A DNA stretch of 64,000 nt from Isoptericola sp. BMS4 (GCF_011634835.1 NZ_SIRP01000001.1:3032870-3096869), one strand, 5' to 3'. Shown: positions 43,245 through 52,538, counted from the stretch's first letter. Translations and numbers: made by a program. The notes: generated from the letters alone by a model not told the origin.

Positions 43245-43921
43245 CCGACTCCCCCGCTCTCACGCACGCGCTGGACGACGCGGACGCCGCGCTCGGCACG
43301 CTGACCGAGGCCGTGCGCGACCTGCCCGCCGACGCCGGGGCGGCGCCGTCCGCCCTGCCGGGCTGGACGCGCGGGCACGTGCTCGCGCACGTCGCGAACG
43401 TGGCCGCCGCCCTGGCCCGGCAGGCCGAGTACGCCGCCCGCGGCGAGCGGATCGAGCCGTACGACGGCGGCAGGCCGGGACGTGACGCCGCGATCGAGGC
43501 GGCCGCGACCCGCGCGACCGGCGAGCATGTCGCCGCGCTGGAGACGGCGCGCGAGCGGCTGGCCGCGGCGTGGCCGGCCCCGGGCGACGCCCTGTGGTCC
43601 GCGCCGGTGGCGTACCGCGACGGCGTCCTGGCCGACGTCGCGCTCGCCTGGTGGCGGGAGGCCCGGATCCACGCCGTCGACGCCCTCGTCGGCCTGGGGC
43701 TCAACACGTGGGACGACGCGTTCTGCGCGCACCTGCGCGACTTCCTCGCGGTGCGGCTGCCCGACTACGGCGCGGGGCTGGAGCTGGTCGGCGACCGGCG
43801 CGACGTGGCGGCGTGGCTCGCCGGGCGCGAGCCGGCGGGGCCCGTCGAGGCCGTCAGGGAGGGGTCCGCCGTCCCGCTGCCCGACCTCGCCCCGTGGCCG
43901 TCCGCACCCTCGCCGCGATGA
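43235..43921 (+). CDS. Mycothiol-dependent maleylpyruvate isomerase-like (DinB fold) protein
   Basis: 228 residues. The DinB/MDMPI N-terminal signature is present (LPGWTRGHVLAHVANVAAAL, with metal His residues) and the C-terminal part has WWREARIHAVDAL. Family members are thiol transferases that use mycothiol. GTG 43235 is preferred because AAGGAG lies 5 nt upstream; ATG 43241 is in frame. Overlaps the PdxH-like gene. Confidence 0.88.
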   Translation: MAMTDSPALTHALDDADAALGTLTEAVRDLPADAGAAPSALPGWTRGHVLAHVANVAAALARQAEYAARGERIEPYDGGRPGRDAAIEAAATRATGEHVAALETARERLAAAWPAPGDALWSAPVAYRDGVLADVALAWWREARIHAVDALVGLGLNTWDDAFCAHLRDFLAVRLPDYGAGLELVGDRRDVAAWLAGREPAGPVEAVREGSAVPLPDLAPWPSAPSPR

Positions 43922-43958
43922 CGCGGACGCGCTGACCTGCACCGTCGTCCGGAGCAGC

Positions 43959-43974
43959 TGTGACGTACATCACT
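43959..43974 (+). promoter_or_regulatory. CRP/GlxR-like site 1 upstream of mqo
   Basis: TGTGACGTACATCACT, nine of ten consensus bases of TGTGA-N6-TCACA. Confidence 0.65.
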
Positions 43975-43990
43975 GCAGGTCAGCGCGCCG

Positions 43991-44006
43991 TGTGAGGTTG
44001 CTCTCA
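43991..44006 (+). promoter_or_regulatory. CRP/GlxR-like site 2 upstream of mqo (weaker)
   Basis: TGTGAGGTTGCTCTCA; left half perfect, right half TCTCA instead of TCACA. Confidence 0.4.
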
Positions 44007-44011
44007 TTGTT

Positions 44012-44027
44012 TGTGACAGTTTTCACG
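44012..44027 (+). promoter_or_regulatory. CRP/GlxR-like site 3 over the mqo -35 region
   Basis: TGTGACAGTTTTCACG; overlaps TTGTGA at 44011-44016, the likely -35. Confidence 0.6.
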
Positions 44028-44034
44028 CGCGTCG

Positions 44035-44040
44035 TAGCAT
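44035..44040 (+). promoter_or_regulatory. -10 box of mqo (leaderless)
   Basis: TAGCAT, 18 nt after TTGTGA (44011-44016), and 7 nt before GTG 44048. ATG 44039 overlaps this box and is therefore less likely as start. Confidence 0.6.
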
Positions 44041-44047
44041 GGCGGGC

Positions 44048-45601
44048 GTGACTCCTCGCGAAACGACACCAGGGACCCCGCTGGGATCCGACGTCGACGT
44101 CGTCCTCATCGGCGGCGGGATCATGAGCGCCACGCTCGGCACGCTGCTCCAGCAGCTGGAGCCGTCGTGGTCGATCCGCATCTACGAGCGCCTGGACGAC
44201 GTCGCCCAGGAGTCCTCCAACCCGTGGAACAACGCCGGGACGGGGCACGCCGCGCTCTGCGAGCTCAACTACACGCCGGAGAAGGCGGACGGGTCGATCG
44301 ACATCAGCAAGGCGGTGACGATCAACGAGCAGTTCGAGACCTCGCGCGAGCTGTGGCAGCACCTCGTGGCCACGGGGCGCCTCAAGGACGACTCGTTCCT
44401 GTCCCGCACCCCGCACATGACGTTCGTGCGCGGCGAGAATAACGTCGACTACCTGCGCCGCCGGCACGAGACCCTCAGCGCGCACCCGCTCTTCCGCGAC
44501 CTCGAGCTCAGCACCGACCCGTCCACGATCGCCGGCTGGGCCCCGCTGCTCACGACCGACCGCGACCCGGACGAGCCGATCGCCGCCACCCGCGCCACGT
44601 CGGGCACCGACGTCGACTTCGGCAACCTCACGCGCCAGCTCGTCGACGGCCTCGTCGAAGGGGGCGCCGAGCTGAAGCTGCAGCACGAGGTGAAGAGCCT
44701 CAAGAAGACCAAGGACGGGCGCTGGCGCCTGAAGGTCAAGGACCGCTCCTGGAACGCCGTGAGGCGCACCAGCACCGTCACCGCGAAGTTCGTGTTCGTC
44801 GGGGCCGGCGGCGGCGCCCTGCCGCTCCTGCAGTCGGCCGGGATCCCGGAGATCAAGGGCTTCGGCGGGTTCCCCATCTCGGGCGAGTTCCTGCGCACCG
44901 CGGACCCCGAGGTCGTCGCCCGACACCAGGCCAAGGTCTACGGCAAGGCCGACGTCGGCGCCCCGCCGATGTCCGTGCCGCACCTGGACACCCGCGTCAT
45001 CGACGGCCGGCAGTACCTCATGTTCGGCCCGTACGCCGGCTTCAGCCCCAAGTACCTCAAGAAGGGCAAGTACCTGGGCCTGGTCACGTCGCTGCGGCTG
45101 CACAACCTCACGTCGATGCTCGGCGCGGGGCTGAAGAACCTCGACCTCACCCAGTACCTCGTCGGCCAGCTCGCCGCCGCGCCGGAGACCAAGTTCGCCG
45201 CGCTGCAGCAGTTCATGCCGACGGCCAAGCCCGGCGACTGGGAGAAGATCACCGCCGGCCAGCGCGTGCAGGTCATCAAGCGCGACGCGGACGGCAAGGG
45301 CGTGCTGCAGTTCGGCACCGAGATCGTCTCGGCGGAGGACGGCTCGATCGCGGGCCTGCTCGGCGCCTCCCCCGGCGCGTCGACCGCGGCGTCGGCCATG
45401 GTGGACGTGCTCGAGAAGTGCTTCCCGTGGCGGTTCACCAAGTGGCGCCCCGAGCTCGCGAGCGTCATGCCGAGCCTGGACGGCGTGCCTGCCGACGCCA
45501 GCACTCTCGACGCGGCTCCGGCGCCCGAGGTGCCCTCCGTGCACGCCGACGGCGTCCTCGACGCCTCGGTGTACGAGTCACAGGCCTCCTCCCGCATCTG
45601 A
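44048..45601 (+). CDS. mqo: Malate:quinone oxidoreductase
   Basis: 517 residues, FAD-dependent membrane-associated enzyme of the TCA cycle that oxidises malate and reduces quinone. FAD motif VVLIGGGIMSATLGTLLQQL, then NPWNNAGTGHAALCELNYTP, FVGAGGGALPLLQSAGIPE and MFGPYAGFSPK are classic Mqo blocks. GTG 44048 is chosen over ATG 44039 because of the -10 box position. Three CRP/GlxR-like sites upstream suggest carbon-source control. Convergent with pntB. Confidence 0.96.
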   Translation: MTPRETTPGTPLGSDVDVVLIGGGIMSATLGTLLQQLEPSWSIRIYERLDDVAQESSNPWNNAGTGHAALCELNYTPEKADGSIDISKAVTINEQFETSRELWQHLVATGRLKDDSFLSRTPHMTFVRGENNVDYLRRRHETLSAHPLFRDLELSTDPSTIAGWAPLLTTDRDPDEPIAATRATSGTDVDFGNLTRQLVDGLVEGGAELKLQHEVKSLKKTKDGRWRLKVKDRSWNAVRRTSTVTAKFVFVGAGGGALPLLQSAGIPEIKGFGGFPISGEFLRTADPEVVARHQAKVYGKADVGAPPMSVPHLDTRVIDGRQYLMFGPYAGFSPKYLKKGKYLGLVTSLRLHNLTSMLGAGLKNLDLTQYLVGQLAAAPETKFAALQQFMPTAKPGDWEKITAGQRVQVIKRDADGKGVLQFGTEIVSAEDGSIAGLLGASPGASTAASAMVDVLEKCFPWRFTKWRPELASVMPSLDGVPADASTLDAAPAPEVPSVHADGVLDASVYESQASSRI

Positions 45602-45619
45602 CCCCTACCGCCCCGCAGA

Positions 45620-45665
45620 GTTGTCAGGGTGAGCGCCAGGTATACCTCGCGCTCGGCCTGACAAC
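45620..45665. repeat. 46-nt palindrome A between mqo and pntB
   Basis: Begins GTTGTCAG, ends CTGACAAC; 20 of 23 pairs match, with a perfect AGGTATACCT centre. Begins 19 nt after the mqo stop. Probable bidirectional terminator or extragenic repeat. Confidence 0.8.
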
Positions 45666-45680
45666 TACCACTGCTGGGGA

Positions 45681-45726
45681 GTTGTCAGAGTGAGCGCGGC
45701 ATATGTCTCGCGCTGAGTCTGACAAC
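45681..45726. repeat. 46-nt palindrome B between mqo and pntB
   Basis: Same length and same ends as A (GTTGTCAG, CTGACAAC), 61 nt downstream, with a diverged middle. Ends 8 nt before the pntB stop. Confidence 0.8.
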
Positions 45727-45733
45727 TGGTGGT

Positions 45734-47128
45734 TCAGAGGGCCTGGACGATCTTGTCCACCTGCTCGCGCGCGTCGCCGAAGAGCATCGCCGTGTTCTCC
45801 CGGAAGAACAGCGGGTTGGCCACACCCGCGTAGCCGGTGGCGAGCGAGCGCTTGAACACGACGACGTCGCGCGCCTTCCACGCCTCGATCACCGGCATCC
45901 CCGCGATGGGCGACGCCGGGTCGTCCTGCGCGGCGGGGTTGACGGTGTCGTTCGCGCCGACCACCAGGACGACGTCGGTCGTCGGCAGGTCCGGGTTGAT
46001 CTCGTCCATGCCGAGTACCACGTCGTACGGCACCCGCGCCTCGGCGAGCAGCACGTTCATGTGCCCGGGCAGCCGCCCGGCCACGGGATGCACGGCGAAC
46101 CGGACCTCCACGCCGCGCGCCCGCAGCCGCTCGGCGAGCTCCGCGACCGGATGCTGGGCCTTGGCCACCGCCATCCCGTAGCCGGGCACCACGACCACGG
46201 ACCGCGCGGCGGTGAGCAGGCCCGCGACGGCGTCGGGAGAGGTCTCGTGCACCTCGCCCTCGGCGCCGGCGGCGCCCGCTCCGGGGCCGGAGCCCGTCGC
46301 GCCGAACCCGCCGAGGACGACGGACCAGAACGACCGGTTCATGGCCCGGCACATGAGGTAGCTGAGGATGGCGCCGGACGCGCCGACGAGGGCCCCGGTG
46401 ACGACGAGCAGGTCGTTGCCGAGCGTGAACCCGGCGGCGGCCGCGGCCCAGCCGGAGTACGAGTTAAGCATCGACACCACGACGGGCATGTCGCCGCCGC
46501 CGATCGCGGCGACGAGGTGCCAGCCGAGCGCGAGGGCGAGGATCGTCATCGCCACGAGGGGCGCGACGCCCGCCCCGCCGGCGACGAACCACGCCAGCAG
46601 GGCCGCGCACAGCACCAGCACCAGCAGGTTGAGGGCGTTGCGGGCGGGCAGCGTGAGCGGTGCCGAGGGCAGCCGCCCGGAGAGCTTGCCGAACGCCACC
46701 ACCGACCCGGTGAACGTCACGGCGCCGATGAGCACGCCGAGGAACACCTCGACCCGGTGCACGACGTCGCCCGCCGGGGCCGTGAGGTACGAGCCGTAGC
46801 CGACCAGCACCGCCGAGAGCCCGACGAAGGAGTGCAGCAGCGCGATGAGCTCGGGCATCTGCGTCATCTCGACGCGGCGGGCCCGCCACGTGCCGACGGC
46901 GGCACCGACCACGAGCACCAGCAGGATCAGGCCGGCGGTCACGGGCCAGGGGCGGGCCGAGCGCTCCAGGGCGAGCGCGACCGTGGCGACGATCGCGAGC
47001 GCCATGCCGACCATGCCGAGCACCGTCCCGCGGCGGGCCGTGGTCTGCGCGGACAGGCCCGCGAGCGACCCGACGAACAGCAGCGCCGCCACCAGGTAGG
47101 CCGCCTGGGCGACGGACGTCGCGGTCAC
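45734..47128 (-). CDS. pntB: NAD(P) transhydrogenase beta subunit
   Basis: 464 residues. The N-terminal half has about nine membrane helices, and the C-terminal half is the NADP(H)-binding dIII domain ([51 protein letters not shown]). With PntA it couples proton entry to hydride transfer from NADH to NADP+. Start overlaps the pntA stop by 4 nt. Confidence 0.96.
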   Translation of the reverse strand: MTATSVAQAAYLVAALLFVGSLAGLSAQTTARRGTVLGMVGMALAIVATVALALERSARPWPVTAGLILLVLVVGAAVGTWRARRVEMTQMPELIALLHSFVGLSAVLVGYGSYLTAPAGDVVHRVEVFLGVLIGAVTFTGSVVAFGKLSGRLPSAPLTLPARNALNLLVLVLCAALLAWFVAGGAGVAPLVAMTILALALGWHLVAAIGGGDMPVVVSMLNSYSGWAAAAAGFTLGNDLLVVTGALVGASGAILSYLMCRAMNRSFWSVVLGGFGATGSGPGAGAAGAEGEVHETSPDAVAGLLTAARSVVVVPGYGMAVAKAQHPVAELAERLRARGVEVRFAVHPVAGRLPGHMNVLLAEARVPYDVVLGMDEINPDLPTTDVVLVVGANDTVNPAAQDDPASPIAGMPVIEAWKARDVVVFKRSLATGYAGVANPLFFRENTAMLFGDAREQVDKIVQAL

Positions 47129-48696
47129 GGCCCGTCACCGCCCGCCCGGAACATGCCGAGCATCCTCCGGGTGACGAGGAACCCGCCGAACACGTTGATG
47201 CTCGCGAGCGTCGCGGCGACCACCGCGAGCGTCGTGACGAGGGGCGAGTCGTCGCCGATCTGCAGCAGCGCGCCGACCAGGATGATGCCGCTGATCGCGT
47301 TGGTCTGGGACATCAGGGGCGTGTGCAGGGCGTGCGTCACGTGGGAGATCACGTAGAAGCCGACCACGACGGCGAGGGCGAACACGGTGAGGTGCCCGAC
47401 GGCGTCGGGCGGGGCGGCGGCGGCGAGCAGCGCGACGGCCACGGCGCCGAGGCCGGCGAGCACGGCGCGGCGACGGCTCCGCAGGGGCGCCGGGGCCGGC
47501 GCTGCGGGCGCGGACGAGGTGCCGGGCGTCTCGTGCTCCGCGGCCGGAGCCGGGGCCGGGGCCGCCGAGACCGTGACCGGGGGCGGCGGCCACGTCACCT
47601 CGCCGCCGGCGGTCACGGTCATGCCGCGGACGACGACGTCGTCGGCGTCCAGGACGGGCCGCCCGTCCCGCCCCGGGGTGAGGAGCGTGAGCACCCCGAC
47701 GACGATCCCGCCGACGAGGCGCGACGAGTGCCGGCCCAGCCGCGCGGGCAGGTCGGTGTACCCGAGCACCACGACGCCGCCGGCGGTGACGACGCGCTCC
47801 CCGGGCACGGTGAGCTCGCAGTTGCCGCCGCCGGGGGCGGCGAGGTCCACGACCACGGACCCCGGTCGCATGGCCTCGACCGCGGCGCGCGTGAGGGTGG
47901 TCGGCGCGGTGCCGCGCACGAGCGCGGTGGTGACGACGACGTCGGCCGCGGACGCCTCGTCGGCGTAGACGCGCAGCGCGGCGGCCTCCTGCTCGTCGGT
48001 GAGCGCCGCGGCGTAGCCGTCGGCGCTGACCGTCTGCGTGGCGTCGGCGGCCCGCACGGCCGTGGCGCCGAGGGACTCGATCTGGTCGGCGGCCTCGGGC
48101 CGGACGTCGAAGGCGCGCACCTCGGCGCCGAGGCTCACCGCCGTGCCGATCGCCGCCAGCCCGGCCACGCCGGCACCGATGACGAACACCCGGGCGGGCG
48201 GCGTCGTCCCGGCGGCGGTGACCTGCCCGGCGAACATGCTGTCGAGCTCCTCGGCGGCCTCGACGACGGCCCGGTACCCGGCCACGTTGGACAGCGCGGA
48301 CAGGACGTCCAGCGACTGGGCCCGGGAGATGCGGGGCACCGCGTCCAGGGCGAGCGCGGTGACCTCGCGCGCGGCGAGCGCGGCGAGCAGCTCGGGGCGG
48401 GCCGCCGGGGCGAGCCGGGAGACGAGGACGGCGCCCGGCCGCAGCAGGTCGAGCTCGTCGGCGCCGGGCGGGTCGAGCGTCACGACGACGTCCGCCGCCC
48501 AGGCCTCGGCCGGGCCGACCAGGCGTGCCCCGGCGGCGTCGTACGCGTCGCGCTCGGCCGCCGGGCCCACGGTCCCGGCGGCCGAGCGTTCGACGAGCAC
48601 CTCGTAGCCGAGGTCGGCGAGGGTTCCGGCGGCCTCGGGGGTGACGGCGGCGAGCCGGGGGTCGGACCCGGCGGCGCGGGGCGCGCCCAGGCGCAC
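47125..48696 (-). CDS. pntA: NAD(P) transhydrogenase alpha subunit (fused alpha1-alpha2)
   Basis: 523 residues: the NAD(H)-binding dI domain ([40 protein letters not shown]), a Pro/Ala linker at about 395-425, and about four membrane helices that in some bacteria form a separate subunit. GTG 48696 is taken because the family begins with the strand VRLGAPR and CTGAGG is about 6 nt upstream. The frame is open for 100 more codons without family similarity. A short ORF ends 8 nt upstream. Confidence 0.94.
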   Translation of the reverse strand: MRLGAPRAAGSDPRLAAVTPEAAGTLADLGYEVLVERSAAGTVGPAAERDAYDAAGARLVGPAEAWAADVVVTLDPPGADELDLLRPGAVLVSRLAPAARPELLAALAAREVTALALDAVPRISRAQSLDVLSALSNVAGYRAVVEAAEELDSMFAGQVTAAGTTPPARVFVIGAGVAGLAAIGTAVSLGAEVRAFDVRPEAADQIESLGATAVRAADATQTVSADGYAAALTDEQEAAALRVYADEASAADVVVTTALVRGTAPTTLTRAAVEAMRPGSVVVDLAAPGGGNCELTVPGERVVTAGGVVVLGYTDLPARLGRHSSRLVGGIVVGVLTLLTPGRDGRPVLDADDVVVRGMTVTAGGEVTWPPPPVTVSAAPAPAPAAEHETPGTSSAPAAPAPAPLRSRRRAVLAGLGAVAVALLAAAAPPDAVGHLTVFALAVVVGFYVISHVTHALHTPLMSQTNAISGIILVGALLQIGDDSPLVTTLAVVAATLASINVFGGFLVTRRMLGMFRAGGDGP

Positions 48697-48704
48697 GGCG
48701 GGCC

Positions 48705-48848
48705 TCAGCCGTCCGTACAGAGCGGGTCGGCGTGGCCCCCGCGCGGCGCGCCCCGCAGGTGCTCCGCGCGCTCCCGGTGGACCTCGTCGACGACGGCGGG
48801 CCGGGGCGGCGCCTCCAGGAGGCGGGCGGGGATCGGAGGGCGGGGCAC
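48705..48848 (-). CDS. Unannotated 47-residue ORF upstream of pntA
   Basis: Reads [20 protein letters not shown] and on to ADPLCTDG. It has a textbook AGGAGG site (48858-48853) 4 nt before GTG 48848, and its stop is 8 nt before the pntA GTG. No family recognised. It could be a small protein or a leader peptide that couples translation into pntA. Confidence 0.5.
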   Translation of the reverse strand: MPRPPIPARLLEAPPRPAVVDEVHRERAEHLRGAPRGGHADPLCTDG

Positions 48849-48981
48849 GGGACCTCCTCGGGCCGGGGTGACCTGCGGCGGGACGGTGGGCCCGCCGAGG
48901 GTGTCGGACGAGCCCGACGCTACGCCCGGGCGCCGGGTGCGCGCGCGTCGTCGTCCCGGCGCGCCAGTCCGTCCGGGACGC

Positions 48982-49005
48982 TAGGGTGCACGGCAAGCGC
49001 TTCCC
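48982..49005 (+). promoter_or_regulatory. Promoter of the SGNH gene with a LacI-type operator
   Basis: TAGGGT (48982-48987) is the -10 box. GGCAAGCGCTTCCC (48992-49005), with the perfect core AAGCGCTT, overlaps the expected start of transcription, as LacI/GalR-type operators often do. Confidence 0.55.
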
Positions 49006-49028
49006 GACGCCCCCCCAGGAGGAACACC

Positions 49029-49751
49029 GTGCCCGACTCCCCCGCCCGCAGCGTCCACGTCGTCGGCGACTCCACCGCCGCCCCCAAGGGCGCGGGCGCC
49101 GCGCCCGAGACCGGCTGGGGCATGGCCCTCGGCTACTACCTCGCCGACGGCGTCGCGGTGGCGAACCACGCGCGCAACGGCCGCAGCACGCGCAGCTTCG
49201 CCGCCCAGGGCCTCCTGGACGCCGCCCTCGACGCCGTGCGGCCGGGCGACGTCTTCCTCGTGCAGTTCGGGCACAACGACGCCAAGGAGTCCGACCCGGA
49301 GCGCTTCACCGAGCCGTGGTCGACCTACGCCGCGAACCTGCGCGACTACGTCGCCCGGGCGCGCGACGCGGGCGCCGTCGCCGTCCTGGCGACGCCCGTC
49401 GAGCGGCGCAGCTTCGACGACGACGGCTGGGCGCTGCCGTCCCACGGGGAGTACCCGGACGCGATGCGGTCGGTGGCGGACGACCTCGACGTGCCGCTCG
49501 TCGACGTCCAGCGCGCCTCGCTCGCCCTGTGGCAGGAGCTCGGCCCGCGGACGACCGCGGAGTACTTCCTGCACGCCCCGGACGGCCGCAAGGACAACAC
49601 GCACTTCAACCCGCCCGGTGCCGGCGCGATCGCGCGGATCGTGGCCACCGGGCTGCACCGCGCGGACGTGCTGGCCGACCACGAGGTGCGCCGCCTCGAC
49701 GAGGAGGTGCCGGCGGAGTGGTTCGCCTGGCTGCCGCAGGACCCGGCGTGA
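49029..49751 (+). CDS. SGNH hydrolase, rhamnogalacturonan acetylesterase-like
   Basis: 240 residues without a signal peptide. SGNH blocks: GDSTAAPKG (Ser), [12 protein letters not shown] (Gly/Asn region), FGHNDAK (Asn) and [11 protein letters not shown] (Asp-His pair). The order and the DNTHF motif match rhamnogalacturonan acetylesterases, which remove acetyl groups from pectin. Cytoplasmic location suggests it acts on imported oligosaccharides. AGGAGG site before GTG 49029. Beside LacI and a UxaA-type dehydratase. Confidence 0.88.
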   Translation: MPDSPARSVHVVGDSTAAPKGAGAAPETGWGMALGYYLADGVAVANHARNGRSTRSFAAQGLLDAALDAVRPGDVFLVQFGHNDAKESDPERFTEPWSTYAANLRDYVARARDAGAVAVLATPVERRSFDDDGWALPSHGEYPDAMRSVADDLDVPLVDVQRASLALWQELGPRTTAEYFLHAPDGRKDNTHFNPPGAGAIARIVATGLHRADVLADHEVRRLDEEVPAEWFAWLPQDPA

Positions 49752-49759
49752 CGGTGCGG

Positions 49760-49788
49760 TAGTCTGGAACGAGTTGGAACCGGTTCCA
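49760..49788 (+). promoter_or_regulatory. lacI promoter with perfect 14-bp LacI-type operator
   Basis: TAGTCT (49760-49765) as -10 box and TGGAACCGGTTCCA (49775-49788), fully palindromic with central CG, just downstream. Probably autoregulation. Confidence 0.75.
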
Positions 49789-49809
49789 GACTTTGCCTCG
49801 GGAGGACGC

Positions 49810-50832
49810 ATGGTCACCTTGCGCGACGTCGCGCGGGCGGCGGGCGTGTCCCTGGCCACGGCCTCCCGGGCGCTGAGCGACGCCCCGCACGTCTCGGCCG
49901 GCAACCGCGAGCACGTGCTCCGCACCGCCGACGAGCTCGGCTACCGCCCGCACCACGCCGCCCGCTCGCTGACCACCGGCAGCACGGCCACGGTCGGGCT
50001 CGTCGTGCCGGACCTCGCCAACCCCTTCTTCGCCGCGGTCGCCAAGGGCGTGCAGGCCCGCGCCCGCGAGACGGGCCGCGAGGTGCTGGTCGCCGACACG
50101 GACGAGGACGCCACGCTCGAGCAGGACGTCGTGGGGCGGCTCGGCGCGCGCGTCGACGGGCTCGTCCTCTGCTCGCCGCGCATGCCGTCCGACGCGCTCG
50201 CGACGCACGCCGCGAGCGGCAGGGTGGCGCTGGTCAACCGCGAGGCGCCCGGCGCGCCGTCGATCTCCTTCGACATCGCCGACGGCGTCCGCCAGGCCGT
50301 CGCGCACCTGCGCGCCCTCGGCCACCGCGACGTCGCCTACGCGGGCGGGCCGCGCTCGTCCTGGTCGGACGCCGAGCGCCGCACCGCGCTGGCGGGCGTC
50401 ACCGGGGGCGGCACCGGCGACGTGCTGGACCTGGGCAGCTTCCGGCCCACCCACGGCGGAGGCGTCCAGGCCGCGGACCTCGCGCTGGCCGCCGGCGCGA
50501 CCGCGGTGCTGTGCTTCAACGACCTGGTCGCCCTGGGCGTCCTGGCGCGCCTGCACGCGCGCGGGGCGCGCACCCCCCAGGACGTCTCCGTCGTCGGGTT
50601 CGACGACGTCGCCACCGCCGCCCTCGTGACCCCGGCGCTGACCACGGTGGCCGTGCCGCTCGCCCGCGCCGGGCGCGAGGCGGTCGACCTGCTCGGCGCG
50701 GGCGCGATACCGGACGCGCCGCCCGCGCACCGCCGACTGCCCGTCGAGCTCGTCGTCCGCGCCTCGACGGCACCCGCGCCCGCCGGCTCCTCCCCCACCC
50801 GCACCGCCGATCCCGAGGTCGTGATCCGATGA
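49810..50832 (+). CDS. LacI-family transcriptional regulator
   Basis: 340 residues: HTH and hinge (LRDVARAAGVSLATASRALSD, YRPHHAARSLTTG) and a periplasmic-binding-like sugar domain (VGLVVPDLANPFFAAVAKGV, SVVGFDDVATAALVTPALTT). It precedes and overlaps a UxaA-type gene by 4 nt, so its ligand is probably a uronate or breakdown product. Good GGGAGGA site before ATG 49810. Confidence 0.94.
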   Translation: MVTLRDVARAAGVSLATASRALSDAPHVSAGNREHVLRTADELGYRPHHAARSLTTGSTATVGLVVPDLANPFFAAVAKGVQARARETGREVLVADTDEDATLEQDVVGRLGARVDGLVLCSPRMPSDALATHAASGRVALVNREAPGAPSISFDIADGVRQAVAHLRALGHRDVAYAGGPRSSWSDAERRTALAGVTGGGTGDVLDLGSFRPTHGGGVQAADLALAAGATAVLCFNDLVALGVLARLHARGARTPQDVSVVGFDDVATAALVTPALTTVAVPLARAGREAVDLLGAGAIPDAPPAHRRLPVELVVRASTAPAPAGSSPTRTADPEVVIR

Positions 50833-52448
50833 GCATCACCCCCAGTCGCCCCCTGCTGCCCCTGAGCCCCGTCGCCGCGGCGGTCGCCGCGGGCGACGAG
50901 GCGCCCCTGCCCGGCGTCGTGGACCTCGCCGAGGTCGCGCTGCTGCTGCGCCCCGACGACGACGTCGCGGTGGCGACCCGGCAGGTCCCCGCGGGCACCG
51001 CGGTGCGGCTCGGCGACGGCACGACGGTGACGACGACGGGCACGCTGCCCCGCGGCCACAAGCTGGCCGTGCGCGCCGTACCCGGCGGCGGCGAGGTGCA
51101 CAAGTACGGGCAGTCGATCGGGCGGGCGAAGGGCGCCATCGCGCCCGGCGAGCACGTGCACGCCCACAACCTCGGCATGGACGACGGCGCGCGCGCCTAC
51201 GAGTTCGGCACCACCCGCACGACGCTGCCCGCGCCCGCGCGCCGGGACACGTTCGCCGGCTACCGCCGCTCCGACGGCCGCTGGGGGACGCGCAACTACG
51301 TCGGCATCCTCACCTCGGTGAACTGCTCGGCGTCCACCGCCCGGCTGATCGCGGACCAGTTCCGCGGGCCGGTGCTCGACGCATACCCGCACGTGGACGG
51401 CGTCGTCGCGCTCACCCACGACACCGGGTGCGGGCTCGTGCCGACGTCCGAGGGCGCCCAGGTGACGCTGCGCACGCTGCGCGGCTACGCGACGCACCCG
51501 AACATGGCGGGGCTGCTCGTCGTCGGGCTGGGCTGCGAGATGCTGCCGGGCAGCGCCGTGCTCGACGGCGCCGCGCTGCGCGACGACCTGCCGGTGCGGA
51601 CCCTGACCATCCAGGAGACCGGGGGCATCCGAGCGACCGTGCGCGCGGGCGTGGCCGCGATCACCGAGATGCTGCCCGAGATCGACGCCCTGCGGCGGAC
51701 CGAGGCTCCGGCCTCCGAGCTGGTGCTGGGCCTCAACTGCGGCGGCTCCGACGGGTTCTCCGGGATCACGGCGAACCCGGCGCTCGGGCACGCGTCCGAC
51801 CGGCTCGTGGCGCAGGGCGGCACGTCGATCCTCGCGGAGACGCCGGAGGTCTTCGGCGCCGAGCACCTGCTGCTGCGCCGCGCCGTGTCCGAGGACGTGG
51901 GCCGGCGGCTGCTGGACCGCCTCGACTGGTGGCAGGACTACGCGGCGGCCGGCGGCGGCACGCTCGACAACAACCCGTCGCCCGGCAACAAGGCGGGCGG
52001 CCTGACCACGATCCTCGAGAAGTCCCTCGGGGCCGTGGCCAAGGCCGGCACCGCCGACCTCGTCGCCGTGCACGAGTACGCCGAGCCCGTCACCGAGCGC
52101 GGCATGACGTTCATGGACACCCCCGGCTACGACCCGGTCTCCGTGACCGGCATCGTCGCCGGCGGCGCGACCGTCGTCGTCTTCACCACCGGGCGCGGCT
52201 CGGTGCTCGGCTGCAAGCCGACCCCGTCGATCAAGGTCGCGACGAACTCCGACACCTACCGGCGCATGAGCGAGGACATGGACCTCGACGCGGGCCGGAT
52301 CGTCGAGACCGGCGCCTCGGTGGAGGAGGTCGGCGACGAGCTCTTCGCCATGATCCTCGCCGTGGCGTCCGGCGAGCAGACCGTCTCCGAGGAGCTCGAC
52401 CTCGGCGCCGACGAGTTCGTGCCCTGGCAGCTCGGCGCCGTCACCTGA
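50829..52448 (+). CDS. UxaA-family dehydratase (altronate/galactarate type)
   Basis: 539 residues: an N-terminal SAF domain (about 35-135, DVAVATRQVPAGTAVRLGDG) and a UxaA catalytic part (THDTGCGL, LGLNCGGSDGFSGITANP, DNNPSPGNKAGGLTTI, GCKPTPSIKVATNS). Members dehydrate altronate or galactarate in uronate breakdown using Fe2+. Coupled to the LacI gene by ATGA. Confidence 0.93.
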   Translation: MSITPSRPLLPLSPVAAAVAAGDEAPLPGVVDLAEVALLLRPDDDVAVATRQVPAGTAVRLGDGTTVTTTGTLPRGHKLAVRAVPGGGEVHKYGQSIGRAKGAIAPGEHVHAHNLGMDDGARAYEFGTTRTTLPAPARRDTFAGYRRSDGRWGTRNYVGILTSVNCSASTARLIADQFRGPVLDAYPHVDGVVALTHDTGCGLVPTSEGAQVTLRTLRGYATHPNMAGLLVVGLGCEMLPGSAVLDGAALRDDLPVRTLTIQETGGIRATVRAGVAAITEMLPEIDALRRTEAPASELVLGLNCGGSDGFSGITANPALGHASDRLVAQGGTSILAETPEVFGAEHLLLRRAVSEDVGRRLLDRLDWWQDYAAAGGGTLDNNPSPGNKAGGLTTILEKSLGAVAKAGTADLVAVHEYAEPVTERGMTFMDTPGYDPVSVTGIVAGGATVVVFTTGRGSVLGCKPTPSIKVATNSDTYRRMSEDMDLDAGRIVETGASVEEVGDELFAMILAVASGEQTVSEELDLGADEFVPWQLGAVT

Positions 52449-52459
52449 GCCCGGCCGGT

Positions 52460-52481
52460 GGGACGGCCGCCGGACCGTCCC
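52460..52481. terminator. Hairpin after the UxaA-family gene
   Basis: GGGACGG (52460-52466) and CCGTCCC (52475-52481), 8-nt loop, 12 nt after the stop. No U run. Confidence 0.45.
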
Positions 52482-52538
52482 GCGGCGGCGGCTAGGCTGG
52501 GCGTCCCGCGCCGTCGAAGCACTGGAGGTCTGGCGCAC

